Counted from the first letter of the stretch, positions 25,386 through 33,601 are shown. The stretch is 64,000 bases of DNA from Thiomicrorhabdus sp965603495 (GCA_965603495.1 CBFDDF010000006.1:1-64000), one strand, 5' to 3'. Program-made: numbers and translations. The notes: generated by a model not told the origin, from the letters alone.

Positions 25386-25903
25386 ACTTCGTTCCCTAAC
25401 GATTTAAGCGTGTCTTCGCTGAGCGCGATGTCATCATTTTTATTAACGCCAATGCCGTGGTCAATAATATCTTGGGCAATTGCTTTGGCTTCTTCTAACG
25501 AATGCATCACGAAAGTTCCGCATTGGTATTCATTTAATTCAGGGATATCTTCCATGCGTTGTACATTTAAGACATCATGCATAGCTGCTAACCAAGCTTT
25601 ACTCACGCGTTCTTCACTCGGCGCGCCTAACAGGCTCATATAGAAACCCGTGCGGCATCCCATGGGTGAAAGGTCAATAATCTCTACGCCTTCACCATTC
25701 AAATGATTACGCATAAACCCAGCAAATAAATGCTCTAGGGTATGAATACCTTTCTCGCTCATCATGGCTTCATTTGGCTTATTAAAACGCAAATCGAACA
25801 CGGTGATGGTATCGCCAGAAGGCGAGGTCATTGTCTTGGCAACACGTACGGCAGGTGCATTCATAATGGTATGGTCAACGGTAAAGCTATCTAATAAAGG
25901 CAT
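25382..25903 (-). CDS. luxS: LuxS, S-ribosylhomocysteine lyase (AI-2 synthase)
   Basis: 173 residues. The metal site GIHTLEHLFAGFMRNHL (HxxEH) is intact, as are the catalytic-cysteine region DLSPMGCRTGFYMS and CGTFVMHSLEEAKAIA. LuxS cleaves S-ribosylhomocysteine to homocysteine and DPD, the AI-2 precursor. With mtnN it forms the complete SAH recycling route in one two-gene operon. Start ATG 25903 has an AGGAAG-like ribosome site upstream. Confidence 0.97.
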   Translation of the reverse strand: MPLLDSFTVDHTIMNAPAVRVAKTMTSPSGDTITVFDLRFNKPNEAMMSEKGIHTLEHLFAGFMRNHLNGEGVEIIDLSPMGCRTGFYMSLLGAPSEERVSKAWLAAMHDVLNVQRMEDIPELNEYQCGTFVMHSLEEAKAIAQDIIDHGIGVNKNDDIALSEDTLKSLGNEV

Positions 25904-25933
25904 GGTTCTTCCTGTTATTTAGTGTAAAGGGAT

Positions 25934-26377
25934 TTAATTCGACAAATCTTCTGCTTGAAGCTCTTTTTTAAGCATCCAGCCATTGTCGGTTTTAATGAAA
26001 AGGTAATTACGCTCAAATTCTATTTGGTCCCCGGCAGAAAACTCGGGTAGGGTCATTTTTAAAAGCCCTAAACTCATGCCATTGGTGAGTTTTTCCATTG
26101 CTGAGAGTGACTTATCCTGCATCAGTTTCGTGGCATATTCATCTAAAGACTGTTGTGCGGTGGCAAGAATATGCATTTCTGCAATATAGTGGGTGTCGCT
26201 GTCTTTATAACCATTCTTTTTAGTGACTTCAGTAGCGGTAAAAAGTCCTGCCAGCTGCTGATTAAAGTGCTGTTCACTCATGTCATCAATATCAGAATCA
26301 GCCGGCTGAGTAATGCCCAAGCAACCCACTAATAAAAGCGTTGTTAACAAAGTGAAAATCGATAGAACATGGCGCAT
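25934..26377 (-). CDS. Putative lipoprotein of unknown function
   Basis: 147 residues from ATG 26377, preferred over an ATG 39 bases further out because AAGGA lies just upstream and the signal sequence MRHVLSIFTLLTTLLLVGC begins here. LLVGC is a lipobox, so the protein should be lipidated at Cys19. The mature part has no recognised domain; it is acidic at first and ends with FERNYLFIKTDNGWMLKKELQ, like small NTF2-fold or DUF lipoproteins. It lies 30 bp upstream of luxS on the same strand and could be co-transcribed. Confidence 0.75.
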   Translation of the reverse strand: MRHVLSIFTLLTTLLLVGCLGITQPADSDIDDMSEQHFNQQLAGLFTATEVTKKNGYKDSDTHYIAEMHILATAQQSLDEYATKLMQDKSLSAMEKLTNGMSLGLLKMTLPEFSAGDQIEFERNYLFIKTDNGWMLKKELQAEDLSN

Positions 26378-26431
26378 GAAAAGTATCCTTTTGAGCAAAG
26401 AGAATCTTAAGCGCAAAGCATATCACAAACT

Positions 26432-26443
26432 ACCAGGCCTGGT
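26432..26443. repeat. ACCAGGCCTGGT palindrome copy upstream of the lipoprotein gene
   Basis: Perfect 12-bp palindrome with AAACT and AAGTTT flanks that nearly extend the symmetry, 55 bp upstream of the lipoprotein start, a possible regulatory position. Confidence 0.75.
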
Positions 26444-26567
26444 AAGTTTGGGCTCTGTAAACAGTGAGGAAGATATTTTTAGTGCCAGACTCTTTTTTAG
26501 CCGATAGGTGATACTGATAAACTGGCTAATAAAGAGTTTTAACCATGTTAGGTCTAAATTTCAGGCA

Positions 26568-26597
26568 CAAAAAAGCCAGCTTAATCGCTGGCTTTAA
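26568..26597 (-). terminator. Terminator of the PEP-CTERM gene
   Basis: On the minus strand AAAGCCAGC, GATTAA, GCTGGCTTT and further T. Confidence 0.9.
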
Positions 26598-26615
26598 AAT
26601 CGCGCTTAGAAAATA

Positions 26616-27263
26616 TTAGGCTTGTTTACGACGTCTTGCCATAAAACCAACTAAACCTAAGCCTGCTAACATCAACGCATAGGTTGAAGGTTCAGGAACT
26701 GAAGAAATCGTTGCGGTTGCGGCACCGATATAGAACTGTTTAGAGCTTGCAGAGCCAATCGTTTTGAAACTAATTTCATTTATCGAATTAGCGAACGTTA
26801 GACTGTAATCTGATGATAGTACCGTCCAGTTACTGCCGCTGTCTGTAGAATACTTAATTGAACTTCTAAACGCATGATGATTTGTATCTTTTAGTGTCAG
26901 TTCAAGCGAAGAAATCGACTGATCAAAGTTCCAAGTTAACACTTCCTTTGTTGTTATGTTGTCATCAGAAGATATTTTGCATTGGGCATTGGAAGTTAAG
27001 CCTGTATGACAGACACCCATTCCAGCTTTACCTTTGTCCATGTAAACAGAGGAGGCATTACCCATGTAAAATGCAGTGGCAGTTAAAGTTAAATCTTCAG
27101 TGCCTTGAGTCCAGGTAAATGGCGAGTCATTGGTGTAACCTTGTTCACCTAATGTTCCATCAATGTATGTCGCAAAATCAAAAATCGCTGCATTTGCTGA
27201 ACCAATTAGACCTAGTGTTAACATAGAGCCAATTAATGTTTTTAAAATAATCTGTTTCATCAT
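26616..27263 (-). CDS. PEP-CTERM exported protein
   Basis: 215 residues with signal peptide MMKQIILKTLIGSMLTLGLIGSANA and a C-terminal sorting signal VPEPSTYALMLAGLGLVGFMARRRKQA: PEP motif, membrane span, basic tail. The signal is processed by an exosortase, which must be encoded elsewhere. The mature part is a beta-rich module with threonine and serine and two cysteines (CHTGLTSNAQC). The function is unknown; such proteins are usually linked to exopolysaccharide or the cell surface. A terminator follows directly. Confidence 0.88.
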   Translation of the reverse strand: MMKQIILKTLIGSMLTLGLIGSANAAIFDFATYIDGTLGEQGYTNDSPFTWTQGTEDLTLTATAFYMGNASSVYMDKGKAGMGVCHTGLTSNAQCKISSDDNITTKEVLTWNFDQSISSLELTLKDTNHHAFRSSIKYSTDSGSNWTVLSSDYSLTFANSINEISFKTIGSASSKQFYIGAATATISSVPEPSTYALMLAGLGLVGFMARRRKQA

Positions 27264-27525
27264 GTTCTCATTTGTTTGTTAGTTAGCTTTTAAACTAAGT
27301 AACGCAGTTCAGCCATCTTGGTCTTATGGAATTAAGAAAGATCTGTAACTTTCCGTATTTGGCTCACACCAAATTTGGCTTTAATACTTAAGTGTTTGTG
27401 TATTTTATAGGGTATTGATGTGGTTATCGATTGTACGTAGGTACAGTTTTAATGATTTAATCAATAAATTTGATGAAGGCCCGGCTTTGTTGTGAGAGTA
27501 ATTACGTAGCCCTTGGGTTTTGGAC
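27264..27525. other. Promoter-side gap between the PEP-CTERM gene and the tRNA genes
   Basis: No coding region is visible. It must include the PEP-CTERM promoter on the minus strand; AT-rich boxes are present but none is decisive. Confidence 0.5.
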
Positions 27526-27556
27526 ATAAAAAAAGCCAGCGATTAAGCTGACTTTA
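27526..27556 (-). terminator. Terminator of the tRNA-Phe/tRNA-Leu transcript
   Basis: On the minus strand AAAGTCAGC, TTAATC and GCTGGCTTT followed by TTTT. It closely resembles the terminator at 26568, so the two may share ancestry. Confidence 0.8.
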
Positions 27557-27588
27557 GTCGTTAATAAGCAATTGTCTTACTAACTAAT

Positions 27589-27672
<84 letters not shown>

Positions 27673-27714
27673 GAATAACCTGTTCAAACTAAGTCCAAAC
27701 AACTTACTAAAATA

Positions 27715-27790
27715 TGGTGGCCTGACCTGGAATCGAACCAGGGACACAGGGATTTTCAATCCCTTGCTCTACCGACTGAGCTATCAGGCC
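27715..27790 (-). tRNA. tRNA-Phe (anticodon GAA), island integration target
   Basis: 76 nt with encoded CCA. Acceptor GGCCTGA pairs with TCAGGCC; D-arm has AGCTCAGTCGGTAGAGC; the anticodon stem GGGAT/ATCCC encloses TTGAAAA with GAA; T-arm is CCCTGGTTCGATTCCAGG. The 5' half and the promoter lie in the 54-bp repeat shared with 54366-54419, so this part was re-supplied by the inserted element; the 3' half is original. Confidence 0.96.
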
Positions 27791-27816
27791 AAAATAGAAT
27801 GTGCGTATTGTATAGA
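27763..27816. repeat. Left attachment repeat of the genomic island (attL)
   Basis: 54 bp identical to 54366-54419. It spans the 5' part of tRNA-Phe, the leader and the -10 box. TTTTCAATC, the anticodon-loop region, also occurs at both ends just outside (27753 and 54358), pointing to a crossover in or near the anticodon loop. Confidence 0.92.
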
Positions 27817-27835
27817 CGGGCTCCGCACCTGTCAA
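27807..27835 (-). promoter_or_regulatory. tRNA-Phe/tRNA-Leu promoter
   Basis: On the minus strand TTGACA (27830-27835), 17 bp, TACAAT (27807-27812): near-consensus sigma-70, 17 bases ahead of the mature tRNA-Phe 5' end. Confidence 0.9.
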
Positions 27836-27934
27836 ATGTTATATTGTAATTTTTTTAAATAAGTTCTGGAGACAAAAAAGGGGCAAATCAGAGACAAACG
27901 ACTCTTACTGCTTAACGTATTTGACTTAAAGACT

Positions 27935-28144
27935 CTATTTGTCTTCATTTATAAAGTTAAGTATCTCATTTGGTGTGCAATCGAAAAATTTACACAACTT
28001 GTCCAGAGTTTCAAGGTCAATTCTTTTTGCTTCATTGTTATAAAGTAAATCAATTGAGCTTCTATTCACATCAATCTCTCGTGCAACATCAATCACCTTT
28101 AGGCGTCGGCTTCCCATCAGTGTAGATAAGTTTGAGTTAATCAT
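27935..28144 (-). CDS. Cro/CI-type HTH repressor
   Basis: 69 residues, almost entirely one XRE helix-turn-helix domain: LSTLMGSRRLKVIDVAREIDVNRSSIDLLYNNEAKRIDLETLDKLCKFFDCTPNEILNF. Yxx-type small repressors of this kind control integrase/excisionase expression in islands. It is divergent from the excisionase-like gene, and the 168-bp gap carries a 9-bp inverted repeat that could be its operator. Confidence 0.88.
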   Translation of the reverse strand: MINSNLSTLMGSRRLKVIDVAREIDVNRSSIDLLYNNEAKRIDLETLDKLCKFFDCTPNEILNFINEDK

Positions 28145-28170
28145 TGTTTTATCCCTTCTATGAATAGTAA

Positions 28171-28207
28171 ATCCATTTAGAATTGACTTTATCTTTATTA
28201 AATGGAT
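28171..28207. promoter_or_regulatory. Inverted repeat in the divergent control region
   Basis: ATCCATTTA, 19 bases, TAAATGGAT: perfect 9-bp arms in the space between repressor and excisionase-like genes; the spacer holds TTGACT, a possible -35 box. A likely operator. Confidence 0.5.
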
Positions 28208-28312
28208 AAAAACTCTTGTAAATGTATTTTATGTGTATAAAATAGATTCTAAATAGAGTTTATCGGTAAAGGGTCTATTTTATCTATTTAATCAATAATT
28301 GAGGATTCTATC

Positions 28313-28555
28313 ATGGATTTTACATACTTAACTACTGAAGAGTTGTCTGAAAAAATAAAGTACAACCCGAGAACAATTCGGAATGAACTTAAAGACAGTG
28401 TTTTGCTAGAAGGGCGTCACTACATACGTCCTTTTGGTCAGCGAAAGATTTTATTTATTTGGGAACATATCGAAAAAGATATGTATCAAGCTTCTGCGGT
28501 ATCCGAATTTGCTGTTCCTATGGCTAATGGCGGCCTATGTTTAGGCGCACATTAA
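28313..28555 (+). CDS. Excisionase-like small DNA-binding protein
   Basis: 80 residues. FTYLTTEELSEKIKYNPRTIRNELKDSVLLEGRHYIRPFGQRKILFIWEHIEKDMY has the helix-turn-helix and 'wing' spacing of excisionase/AlpA-type proteins, in which a HYIRP..R-like segment contacts DNA. TTGAGG sits upstream of the ATG. The gene is 26 bp before the integrase gene and divergent from the repressor, the usual place for a recombination directionality factor. Family assignment is by pattern and position only. Confidence 0.65.
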   Translation: MDFTYLTTEELSEKIKYNPRTIRNELKDSVLLEGRHYIRPFGQRKILFIWEHIEKDMYQASAVSEFAVPMANGGLCLGAH

Positions 28556-28581
28556 CTAATATTTTTTAATAGGAGATATTT

Positions 28582-29883
28582 ATGAGTGCAATAAGAGTGA
28601 AGACAGCTAGTGGGAATCTTTATTTTGATTTTCAGTTCCTAAAGAATCGCTGTAGGGAGTATACATCGTTACCAGACAGCAAGCCTAACCGTAAAAAACT
28701 GGAAACCATTCTTCAGCGTATCGAAGCCGAGATTACTTTGGGAGCATTTGAATATGGCAAGTACTTTCCTAACAGTGCGATGGTGAACAAAATCGCTGAA
28801 ATCGAGGCAAAACAAAAACCGGGTTATACCAAAACACCCTTGTTTAAGGATTTTGCTAAGGAGTGGTTTTCAGAGATGGAACCGACGTGGCGCGTATCTA
28901 CGGCTGAATCGTATTTACGGTATGTGGATAAAAGACTTATCCCACATTTTGGAGAGATGGAAGTCAGCCAAATCACCAAAGGTCACATTTTAAAGTACCG
29001 TTCTAACGTCGCCAAACAATCGGACGGTAAATTAAAGCCTAAGACCATTAATAAGTTTATTAAGTGTCTGAATATGATTATGAATGAAGCAGCTGACCGG
29101 TACAATTTTACGCCACCGCATCTAAATATAAAACCGCTTAAAGAAGAAAAGGTGCATATTCAGCCACTTTCAATCCAAGATGTGAATCTTATTCTGGCCA
29201 ATGTTCGCCCAGATTGGCGAGATTATCTCTTGGTACGATTCTTTACAGGGATGCGCACAGGAGAGGTTGATGGTCTTAAGTGGGAAAATGTTGATTTTGA
29301 ACGACGAGAAATTCTCGTGCGAGAAACTTTCTCAATGGGGCGTTGGGAATACACCAAAAACGATGGTTCTCAACGAGAGATTGAAATGTCGACATTGGTC
29401 TATCACGCACTTTTGGAGCGCTATAAAAATCGCGAGAAAAGTTGTGAGATGGTCTTTCACTCCAATAACGGTTCGCCTGTACATACACCTAACTTTTTGA
29501 GGAGGGTTTGGACGCCCTTGTTGGCTTATTTAAAGATCAAGTATCGCAAGCCCTATCAAACTCGCCACACAGCTGCGACCTTATGGTTAGCGGCAGGGGA
29601 GAACCCCAATTGGATTGCCAAGCAGATGGGCCATAGCACTACGACCATGTTGTTCAGCGTCTATGCTCGTTATGTACCAAATCTAACACGTAAAGATGGT
29701 TCGGCGATGGAGCGGCTGCTTGCTTCCAGTATCGATGGGTTTCATGTTCAGAGTGATTCGAAAGAGCGGCACATTAATGATAATGTAGAACTTACCCGGC
29801 AGTCTAATGAACAGAATGAAGTGGCTTTTTGGGATCAGATTTTACACAATCCACAAACGTTTCATGCAGGAGGTGGAAAATGA
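28582..29883 (+). CDS. Tyrosine-type site-specific integrase of the island
   Basis: 433 residues. An N-terminal arm-binding domain of the phage-integrase type (residues about 1-75) is followed by the SAM-like core-binding domain (about 85-175) and a catalytic domain with Arg in RFFTGMRTGEVDGLKW, HTAATL box TRHTAATLWLAAGENPNW, GHSTTTM and the nucleophile Tyr in FSVYARYVPN. It is the most likely enzyme for integration at tRNA-Phe, since it lies at the attL end behind the excisionase-like gene. A small gene overlaps its stop (ATGA). Confidence 0.93.
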   Translation: MSAIRVKTASGNLYFDFQFLKNRCREYTSLPDSKPNRKKLETILQRIEAEITLGAFEYGKYFPNSAMVNKIAEIEAKQKPGYTKTPLFKDFAKEWFSEMEPTWRVSTAESYLRYVDKRLIPHFGEMEVSQITKGHILKYRSNVAKQSDGKLKPKTINKFIKCLNMIMNEAADRYNFTPPHLNIKPLKEEKVHIQPLSIQDVNLILANVRPDWRDYLLVRFFTGMRTGEVDGLKWENVDFERREILVRETFSMGRWEYTKNDGSQREIEMSTLVYHALLERYKNREKSCEMVFHSNNGSPVHTPNFLRRVWTPLLAYLKIKYRKPYQTRHTAATLWLAAGENPNWIAKQMGHSTTTMLFSVYARYVPNLTRKDGSAMERLLASSIDGFHVQSDSKERHINDNVELTRQSNEQNEVAFWDQILHNPQTFHAGGGK

Positions 29884-30155
29884 ATATCGTTGAACCTAAC
29901 ATTAAGTTTGAGAATCAACTCGAAGACCCTAGGATCGTCATGCGTCTGGTCAAAAATCTGAAGTATCACTTTAACATCCAGTCAGGCGACTACCTTACTT
30001 TTGTTCTTGGGTACGGAGAGTGTAAGTCGAATGATGAGGCGCTTAAATATTGGGTAATGAATCAATTAAATCAACATCTTGTAGGGCATAATGAAGTATT
30101 AGATTTTTTGACAGATTCTTTAAAAGAAGAATTGATAACGGAGGCCTGCTCATAA
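29880..30155 (+). CDS. Hypothetical protein coupled to the integrase
   Basis: 91 residues from ATG 29880, chosen because GGAGGTGG precedes it and the ATG overlaps the integrase stop (ATGA). The frame stays open further upstream but only as part of the integrase overlap. The protein is acidic and helical with no recognised domain (NIKFENQLEDPRIVMRLVKNL, GYGECKSNDEALKYWVMNQLNQHL). Translational coupling suggests an accessory role in island maintenance, which is inference. Confidence 0.7.
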   Translation: MNIVEPNIKFENQLEDPRIVMRLVKNLKYHFNIQSGDYLTFVLGYGECKSNDEALKYWVMNQLNQHLVGHNEVLDFLTDSLKEELITEACS

Positions 30156-30282
30156 ATGTTTTAACTTTTTTTAAACCTATGTTGGCCAAAAAATCATGAG
30201 CGCTTGTCTTGGCTATAAACTAGAATCAAAAGGTGGAAGTGAATCAATATATTTACCGCCATGTACATAAAAGGACATTCAA

Positions 30283-30702
30283 ATGAAAACACTCGAAGAC
30301 TTAACTAAAGGTACTTTAATTGGTCATTACGCCATGATCGCCTATTCCATCACTCTCCTAATGGTTGGAATTGTTCTACTTACAATAAGCCTATTAACGC
30401 CGAAGCCAGATGCTTCAATTACCCCAAAGCAGATTGCTCAGTTTTACAATATCCCGCTTAATGGGGCAGAGCGGGTGGTATGTTATCAAGGTATATTGCA
30501 CTATCCCAATCAAGGACTTTTTCCAGGACTATTAGCTTATCAACCGAGCATTCCATGTACAGAACAGGAATTCAGCGCATTAAAAGAAAAACCCACAAAA
30601 ACACCCATAAAACTGGCATTACTGTTAATTGGTGTCGGGTTGATTCTGCTTTGGGCATGGCATTCTGAATCAAAAAAACCGAGTACGGCAGAACTTAACT
30701 GA
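30283..30702 (+). CDS. Hypothetical two-span membrane protein
   Basis: 139 residues. Membrane spans near residues 17-38 (MIAYSITLLMVGIVLLTISLL) and 108-126 (IKLALLLIGVGLILLWAW). The loop between them (about 70 residues, with two cysteines) is probably periplasmic. AAAAGGACA sits at good distance from the ATG. No family recognised. Confidence 0.65.
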   Translation: MKTLEDLTKGTLIGHYAMIAYSITLLMVGIVLLTISLLTPKPDASITPKQIAQFYNIPLNGAERVVCYQGILHYPNQGLFPGLLAYQPSIPCTEQEFSALKEKPTKTPIKLALLLIGVGLILLWAWHSESKKPSTAELN

Positions 30703-30785
30703 ACGATGGCGATACGTTGGGCCCTATATATCCATTACACCTCTGTTTTAAAGAGGTATTACGAGCAAAATGAAGGCAGGTAACT

Positions 30786-31319
30786 ATGAAAAATGATAGC
30801 AGTCATACCATATGTTTTGAGACGTATAGAAAAGAGCAATCACCACTCGCCTCTCAAGGGGGACTTACCCAAAAAGAAAGACGGCAACTCATTCTTGGAC
30901 GCCATCGTTCACTTATGGGGCTCTTCAATTACCATGAAAAACTAGAGCCAATTAGCTCAGATGAAAGCCTTAACTTAGTCAAGCAAGCAACCACCCTAAA
31001 TAGAAATTTATCCGCCTTGTTATACAGAGGTGCCCTAGGTGAAGATTCAGCATTGAGTGATTTAAAAAACCTTGAGTCGGAAAATTTGGGTATAAATCCC
31101 CCAATCTTATTTCAGGAAATTGTTTTATTGGATGAGGGGCCTGAAAAGATCCAAGCGATTATGCACAGGGTTTCACTGTATAGCAGAGACTTTAAGACAG
31201 CTGAGGCTAATGAAATGCGCCAGTCTTTACATGACTATAAGATTGGAGATCAGTTTTTGGCTCAGACGATAGATAAATTGAACCTTGGGAAAAACGTCGT
31301 GAAAGCAGAATTTTCTTAG
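30786..31319 (+). CDS. Hypothetical protein
   Basis: 177 residues, cytoplasmic and mostly helical; no motif recognised. KEQSPLASQGGLTQKERRQLILGRHRSLMGLF is a basic stretch that could bind nucleic acid. GGCAGG lies upstream of the ATG. The island context and neighbours (a two-span membrane protein before, a short unknown after) do not identify a function. Confidence 0.6.
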   Translation: MKNDSSHTICFETYRKEQSPLASQGGLTQKERRQLILGRHRSLMGLFNYHEKLEPISSDESLNLVKQATTLNRNLSALLYRGALGEDSALSDLKNLESENLGINPPILFQEIVLLDEGPEKIQAIMHRVSLYSRDFKTAEANEMRQSLHDYKIGDQFLAQTIDKLNLGKNVVKAEFS

Positions 31320-31414
31320 TAACCATGCTTTACCATTTGATATGAAATTACCCGTTATCTAATATGAACTCATTGATTTTATAAAACTGCGGTGCAAGTC
31401 AATTTGCAAAGAGT

Positions 31415-31663
31415 GTGGAGGACAATCTGACAACAGAAATAATCCCTCGCGGAACCCCTAGTGCGTTTTATGTTAATAGAGAAGACTATTTACAAGTTAC
31501 TAAACGACCTGAGTCATTTCATAGTCACCATAAGTTTTTAATGGCTCTTAACCGCTTTGTGTGGGTAATTGGAACAGAGCAAGAAAACAGGCTGGTACGC
31601 AGAAGCGAGAAAGTGCATGGCATTAAAACTTTTTTATCCGATGATGAGTTGGATTCTAATTGA
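31415..31663 (+). CDS. Hypothetical small protein with ambiguous start
   Basis: 82 residues if GTG 31415 is used. However GGAGG (31417-31421) lies inside that reading and is ideally spaced for CTG at 31427, which would give 78 residues. The protein, with FYVNREDYLQVTKRPESFHSHHKFLMALNRFVW, looks like a small cytoplasmic protein of unknown family; no domain is recognised. Confidence 0.5.
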   Translation: MEDNLTTEIIPRGTPSAFYVNREDYLQVTKRPESFHSHHKFLMALNRFVWVIGTEQENRLVRRSEKVHGIKTFLSDDELDSN

Positions 31664-31769
31664 TGCTCACGAAATCTTTATGGACACGCCGGAAATGAGT
31701 GTAACTCTCATATTCCGTTTTGAATGAATCGCCACTAATTTACTAGACATCTTTTAGGCTATTGTTAAG

Positions 31770-32200
31770 GCATGTGGTCAGCATTCAATGTCAAAATTTC
31801 TTGCCCTTCAACTTGATTAATTGCAGCGTCGCTGACTTTTCTGTTTAAGACCCCAAGGGTATCTGCTTGAGAGTAACCTTCATCCGCCAGTCTTTTAGAT
31901 AAGGTGGTAATGTCTCCCCCAAAAACAATTTTACCTTCTCTAGTTTTAATGAAATTTTTCTAGCAGTGGCAAGCCCCTAGTTTTCAAGTAATTGTATAGC
32001 CTTAGATAATGTATGTGGACCTTCATCGCCATAGCCTGAAAAACATCTTCTAATGAAGGTTCTTGAGTATTTAGTCCAGGCAATGAAAGTGTTGTTTCTG
32101 CATAGAAACGTTTCTTGTGACCAGTATCATTTACCCAGGCTTCTTCCCACCAGTTTAAAGTGGATTGTTTGGAGTTGTTAAAACGTTGATGGCTCGGAGC
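31770..32200 (-). pseudogene. Degraded minus-strand gene of unknown family
   Basis: Protein-like segments appear in different minus-strand frames: NWWEEAWVNDTGHKKRFYAE near 32140, then EGPHTLSKAIQLLEN near 32000, then LKTREGKIVFGGDITTLSKR and GVLNRKVSDAAINQVEG near 31800-31920. At least two frame changes and a stop separate them. No family is recognised; only the decay is clear. It fills most of the 580-bp gap before intI. Confidence 0.45.
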
Positions 32201-32243
32201 TTAATCGCGTTTTTAGTTGTGTGCACACGCACACTCCATTTCA

Positions 32244-33209
32244 CTACAAGTCCTCTAAAGGGCTTATAACGCCGCGGCCACCTTGATTAAGCACATGAGT
32301 GTAAATCATGGTAGTTTCTACATTCTTATGGCCTAATAACTCTTGAATGGTACGAATATCATAGCCCGACTCTAGCAGGTGGGTTGCAAAGCTGTGGCGT
32401 AAAGTATGTGGAGTGACCTTTTTATGGATTTGTGCTTTTGCTGCCGCCTGTTTTATCGCTCTTTGTAAGCTTTGCTCATGCATATGATGACGGCGTTTAA
32501 TTCCTGAACGTGGGTCCGTAACAATGCTTCTACTTGGAAATACAAATTGCCAAGCAAACGTTTTATTGGCATTTGGATATTTGCGCGCTAAGGCATTTGG
32601 AAGATAGACCTCCCCATAACCATTTTTTAAATCCATTGTATGAATTCGTTGTGTTTCATTAAGCTGGTTTTTTAACATGGAAAAGGTGCTTGCTGGCAAC
32701 ATGACTCGTCGGTCTTTATCGCCTTTTCCAGAACGAACTGTAATCGTACTATAGCCAAAATCAATGTCCTGAACACGTAATCTAACCAGCTCCATTAATC
32801 GTAAACCACAACCATATAACAATTTAACGTGCAGTTGATAAGTAAGTGGAATATATTCAAATAAATGCTTCACCTCACTTTTCGTTAAAACAACAGGCAG
32901 ACGAACAGGCTTCTTTGCACGAGTGACATTTTCAACCCAAGGCGGCTCAACTTGCAAAACCTCTTTGTACATAAATAATAGAGCCGCCAACGCTTGGTTT
33001 TGGGTAGAGGCTGCAACATTTTTATCGACCGCTAAATGGGTTAAGAACTGTTCCATTTCAAGTTTGCCCATTTCAGCGGGGTGACGTTTATTGTGAAAGA
33101 AAATAAAACGTTTAATCCATCCTACGTAAGCTTCTTCAGTTCGTATAGAATAGTGCTTAACTCGAATACGTTCGCGTACCAAGTCCAAAAAACGTGGTTT
33201 TTTAACCAT
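32244..33209 (-). CDS. intI: Integron integrase (IntI)
   Basis: 321 residues. The catalytic Arg lies in LLYGCGLRLMELVRLRVQDID, the C-terminal boxes in TPHTLRHSFATHLLESGYDIRTIQELLGHKNVETTMIYTHV. Between boxes it carries the IntI-specific extra domain (GYGEVYLPNALARKYPNANKTFAWQFVFPSRS...RHHMHEQSLQRAIKQA), which binds extrahelical bases of attC and separates IntI from XerC/D. It recombines single-stranded attC hairpins with attI. It is transcribed away from its cassette array, the normal integron polarity. No LexA box is obvious in its upstream region. Confidence 0.96.
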   Translation of the reverse strand: MVKKPRFLDLVRERIRVKHYSIRTEEAYVGWIKRFIFFHNKRHPAEMGKLEMEQFLTHLAVDKNVAASTQNQALAALLFMYKEVLQVEPPWVENVTRAKKPVRLPVVLTKSEVKHLFEYIPLTYQLHVKLLYGCGLRLMELVRLRVQDIDFGYSTITVRSGKGDKDRRVMLPASTFSMLKNQLNETQRIHTMDLKNGYGEVYLPNALARKYPNANKTFAWQFVFPSRSIVTDPRSGIKRRHHMHEQSLQRAIKQAAAKAQIHKKVTPHTLRHSFATHLLESGYDIRTIQELLGHKNVETTMIYTHVLNQGGRGVISPLEDL

Positions 33210-33319
33210 AGAATATGCCCTCTAAATTTTGTTTATAAATAAATTATTCTAATAATAACATCTAGTTAATAACTATTTAAATACTAAATTAAATTAAAAA
33301 ACGGCATTTTTATAATAGA

Positions 33320-33349
33320 TTGACATACGTAATGTAACTAGTTTAGGAT
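33320..33349 (+). promoter_or_regulatory. Candidate cassette promoter Pc
   Basis: TTGACA (33320-33325), 18 bp, TAGGAT (33344-33349), reading into the first cassette from the attI region. Confidence 0.55.
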
Positions 33350-33354
33350 GTCTA

Positions 33355-33368
33355 ATTATAGTTATGTT
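33355..33368. other. attI recombination point
   Basis: The first cassette begins TTATGTT at 33362; its R'' box at 33631-33637 reads ACATAAC, the complement. The crossover therefore falls between G33361 and T33362. Confidence 0.75.
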
Positions 33369-33457
33369 TTTCAAAACTTATTAAAGCATGGAGATAACTT
33401 AGGGCAGCACGCACTGCGGAGCAGAATCCTGGTACTAACTTAATAAAGGAGGTGCCT

Positions 33458-33601
33458 ATGGAAAAACAACTGTTAACGAAAGCCGGTTTTCAAACCGCCC
33501 TGGTCATCTTAGGATGGCTTGCATTTTTTAGTTCTTACTTGTTCCCTGAATCTTTACTCACAGCAATAACTCTTCAAACTGCCGCCAGGGTTCTGCCCTA
33601 A
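33458..33601 (+). CDS. Cassette 1: 47-residue membrane peptide
   Basis: ATG 33458 follows a full AAAGGAGGT ribosome site, the best in the array. The peptide is MEKQLLTKAG, a hydrophobic span FQTALVILGWLAFFSSYLF, then a short tail ending TAARVLP. Small proteins with an ARVLP ending occur in other gammaproteobacteria, by recollection, without known role. As the first cassette it is the most strongly transcribed from Pc. The 96 bases before it form an unusually long leader for a cassette. Confidence 0.7.
   Translation: MEKQLLTKAGFQTALVILGWLAFFSSYLFPESLLTAITLQTAARVLP

Noticed and set aside
783..26443. AGGCCT palindromes as FadR-type sites
   Set aside because: FadR half-sites are oriented TGGT...ACCA; here the order is reversed, and copies inside coding regions argue against an operator role.
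32200..33300. LexA box controlling intI
   Set aside because: No CTGT-N8-ACAG-like site was found upstream of the integrase start.
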